From assembly GCA_021808875.1 (NCBI GenBank), contig JAKBAU010000202.1, positions 1 to 6,684 of the forward strand: DNA of 6,684 bases, read 5' to 3'. Positions 5,778 to 6,684 of the stretch are shown here, in pieces. Source of the stretch: Pseudomonadota bacterium (GTDB lineage: Bacteria; Pseudomonadota; Alphaproteobacteria; Micropepsales; Micropepsaceae). A model generated the notes under the pieces. It worked only from the letters and a program-made list of their open reading frames with translations, made no database searches and was not told the origin of the DNA. How positions within the stretch are numbered: the first letter of the stretch is position 1; every line of letters starts with the position of its first letter. The position numbers and the translations under genes were made by a program.

Positions 5778-6579
5778 GGCGTCTGGAAAAATGCCCCGGG
5801 TGCTGGTTGTTGCGAACCAGAAGGGTGGAGTGGGTAAAACCACGACAGCGATTAATCTGGGTACTGCTCTGGCTGCTATTGGCCAAGCGACGCTGATCAT
5901 CGATATTGACCCTCAAGGCAATGCCTCAACCGGTCTCGGCATTGCTGAAAGCGAGCGCAGCCGTACGATCTATGACGTGCTGCTCGGAGAGAGCAGCCTG
6001 GTTGACGCGGTCATGGCGACGCGCATCCCAAACCTCTGGCTGGTTCCGTCAACGGTTGATCTCTCCGGCGCTGAGCTTGAGCTCGTGAACCGGGCTGACC
6101 GTAATTTTATATTGCGCGCGGCTATGAAATCATTGCCAAAACATGTCGGTAAATTGTCTTATGTATTAATTGATTGTCCGCCCTCTTTAACGCTGCTGAC
6201 CGTCAACGCGATGGCGGCTGCCGACGCCGTGATGGTGCCACTGCAATGCGAGTTCTTTGCCTTGGAAGGCCTGTCCCAGCTGCTGAAGACGATTGATCTG
6301 GTGCGTGGCAATCTCAATCCGGATCTCGAAATCCAGGGAATTATTTTGACCATGTTTGACAAGCGCAACCGTCTTGCCGTGCAGGTAGCCGAAGATGTGC
6401 GCACACATATGGGTGAAAAGGTCTATGACACGATGATCCCGCGCAACGTGCGAATATCCGAAGCGCCGAGCCATGGCCTGCCGGCGCTTATCTATGATCT
6501 GCGCTGTCCCGGAAGCCAGGCCTACATCAAACTGGCCGGCGAAATGATCAAACGCGAACGCGCGAGCCAAGCGGCATGA
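5743..6579 (+). CDS. parA: Chromosome partitioning ATPase ParA (Soj type)
   Basis: ParA is a deviant Walker-type ATPase that binds DNA nonspecifically as an ATP dimer and pulls ParB-parS complexes apart after replication. The 278-residue protein has the deviant Walker A KGGVGKTT (27-34, with both Lys27 and Lys32), DIDPQGNAS (54-62, Walker A'), Walker B VLIDCPP with Asp144, and the C-terminal RNVRISEAPSHG and AYIKLAGEMIKRE blocks typical of chromosomal alphaproteobacterial ParA. Residues 1-16 ([14 protein letters not shown] region) are a variable tail before MPRVLVVAN; starting at ATG 5791 would remove it and leave 262 residues. I chose 5743 for its ribosome binding site. It overlaps rsmG by 35 bases and parB by four, so it is probably translated from the same mRNA. 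An AT-richer patch with unusual codons (ATA, TTA, GTA) lies at about 6100-6190, yet the conserved motifs there are intact. Confidence 0.97.
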   Translation: MPVPKGAAGPAEASGKMPRVLVVANQKGGVGKTTTAINLGTALAAIGQATLIIDIDPQGNASTGLGIAESERSRTIYDVLLGESSLVDAVMATRIPNLWLVPSTVDLSGAELELVNRADRNFILRAAMKSLPKHVGKLSYVLIDCPPSLTLLTVNAMAAADAVMVPLQCEFFALEGLSQLLKTIDLVRGNLNPDLEIQGIILTMFDKRNRLAVQVAEDVRTHMGEKVYDTMIPRNVRISEAPSHGLPALIYDLRCPGSQAYIKLAGEMIKRERASQAA

Positions 6580-6684
6580 TGGCGGAAGATCGCGCACGCG
6601 GGCTCGGACGGGGCCTTTCATCCCTCATCGGGTCAGCACCGGCCCTCGACGCCCGGACGGCAAAGGCGCAGCGCACCCTTCCGG
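6576..6684 (+). CDS. parB: Chromosome partitioning protein ParB, N-terminal fragment
   Basis: ParB binds parS, spreads as a CTP-dependent clamp and stimulates ParA ATPase. Only 36 codons are in the window. They contain RGLGRGLSSLIG, the conserved N-terminal ParA-interaction segment of chromosomal ParB proteins, followed by a linker rich in Ala and Arg; the CTP-binding, helix-turn-helix and dimerisation domains lie beyond the right edge. The start is ATG 6576 in an ATGA overlap with the parA stop; the adjacent ATG at 6579 (giving MAEDR) is equally plausible. No strong Shine-Dalgarno is seen, which fits coupling to parA. Identity is backed by its place after parA and by the three parS sites. 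Confidence 0.93.
   Translation, partial: MMAEDRARGLGRGLSSLIGSAPALDARTAKAQRTLP

Overview
The window looks like a piece of an alphaproteobacterial chromosome close to the replication origin. This rests on three things: the gene order mnmE-mnmG-rsmG-parA-parB, parS centromere sites of the chromosomal ParB type among those genes, and a small protein that I recognise as the DUF6489 type found in alphaproteobacteria. The DNA is GC-rich. I cannot name the order or genus from sequence alone. No phage, transposon, CRISPR, tRNA or rRNA gene is visible, and there is no gene-free stretch longer than 90 bases.

Layout. Positions 1-1455, minus strand, hold the N-terminal 485 codons of a thioredoxin-domain protein of the DUF255 / YyaL / SPATA20 family; its 3' end lies beyond the left edge. 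An 89-bp divergent intergenic region (1456-1544) follows. From 1545 to the right edge everything is on the plus strand and tightly packed: a DUF6489 protein (89 aa, GTG start), mnmE (439 aa), an 87-bp spacer with two parS sites, mnmG (633 aa), rsmG (217 aa, GTG start in a 4-base overlap with mnmG, and carrying a third, perfect parS inside its coding sequence), parA (278 aa, start inside the end of rsmG) and the first 36 codons of parB (ATGA overlap with parA).

How the genes fit together. MnmE and MnmG form the complex that modifies U34 of certain tRNA anticodons. RsmG methylates 16S rRNA. ParA and ParB, with the parS sites, move the replicated origin regions apart. The parS cluster and parAB lie within about 3.5 kb, so centromere and segregation genes are physically one unit, embedded in translation-fidelity genes. 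Gaps and overlaps (4-bp gap, 87-bp spacer, 4-bp overlap, 35-bp overlap, 4-bp overlap) suggest one polycistronic unit, with the parS spacer as the only place with room for an internal promoter or RNA structure.

Novelty. This is a well-known core region, and I do not see a new defence or mobile system. The points worth a second look are the parS geometry (a tandem pair that would fold into a long RNA hairpin in the mnmG leader, and one site imposing a peptide on RsmG), the DUF6489 gene coupled to mnmE, substitutions in a signature motif of the DUF255 protein, and ambiguous starts of mnmG and parA.
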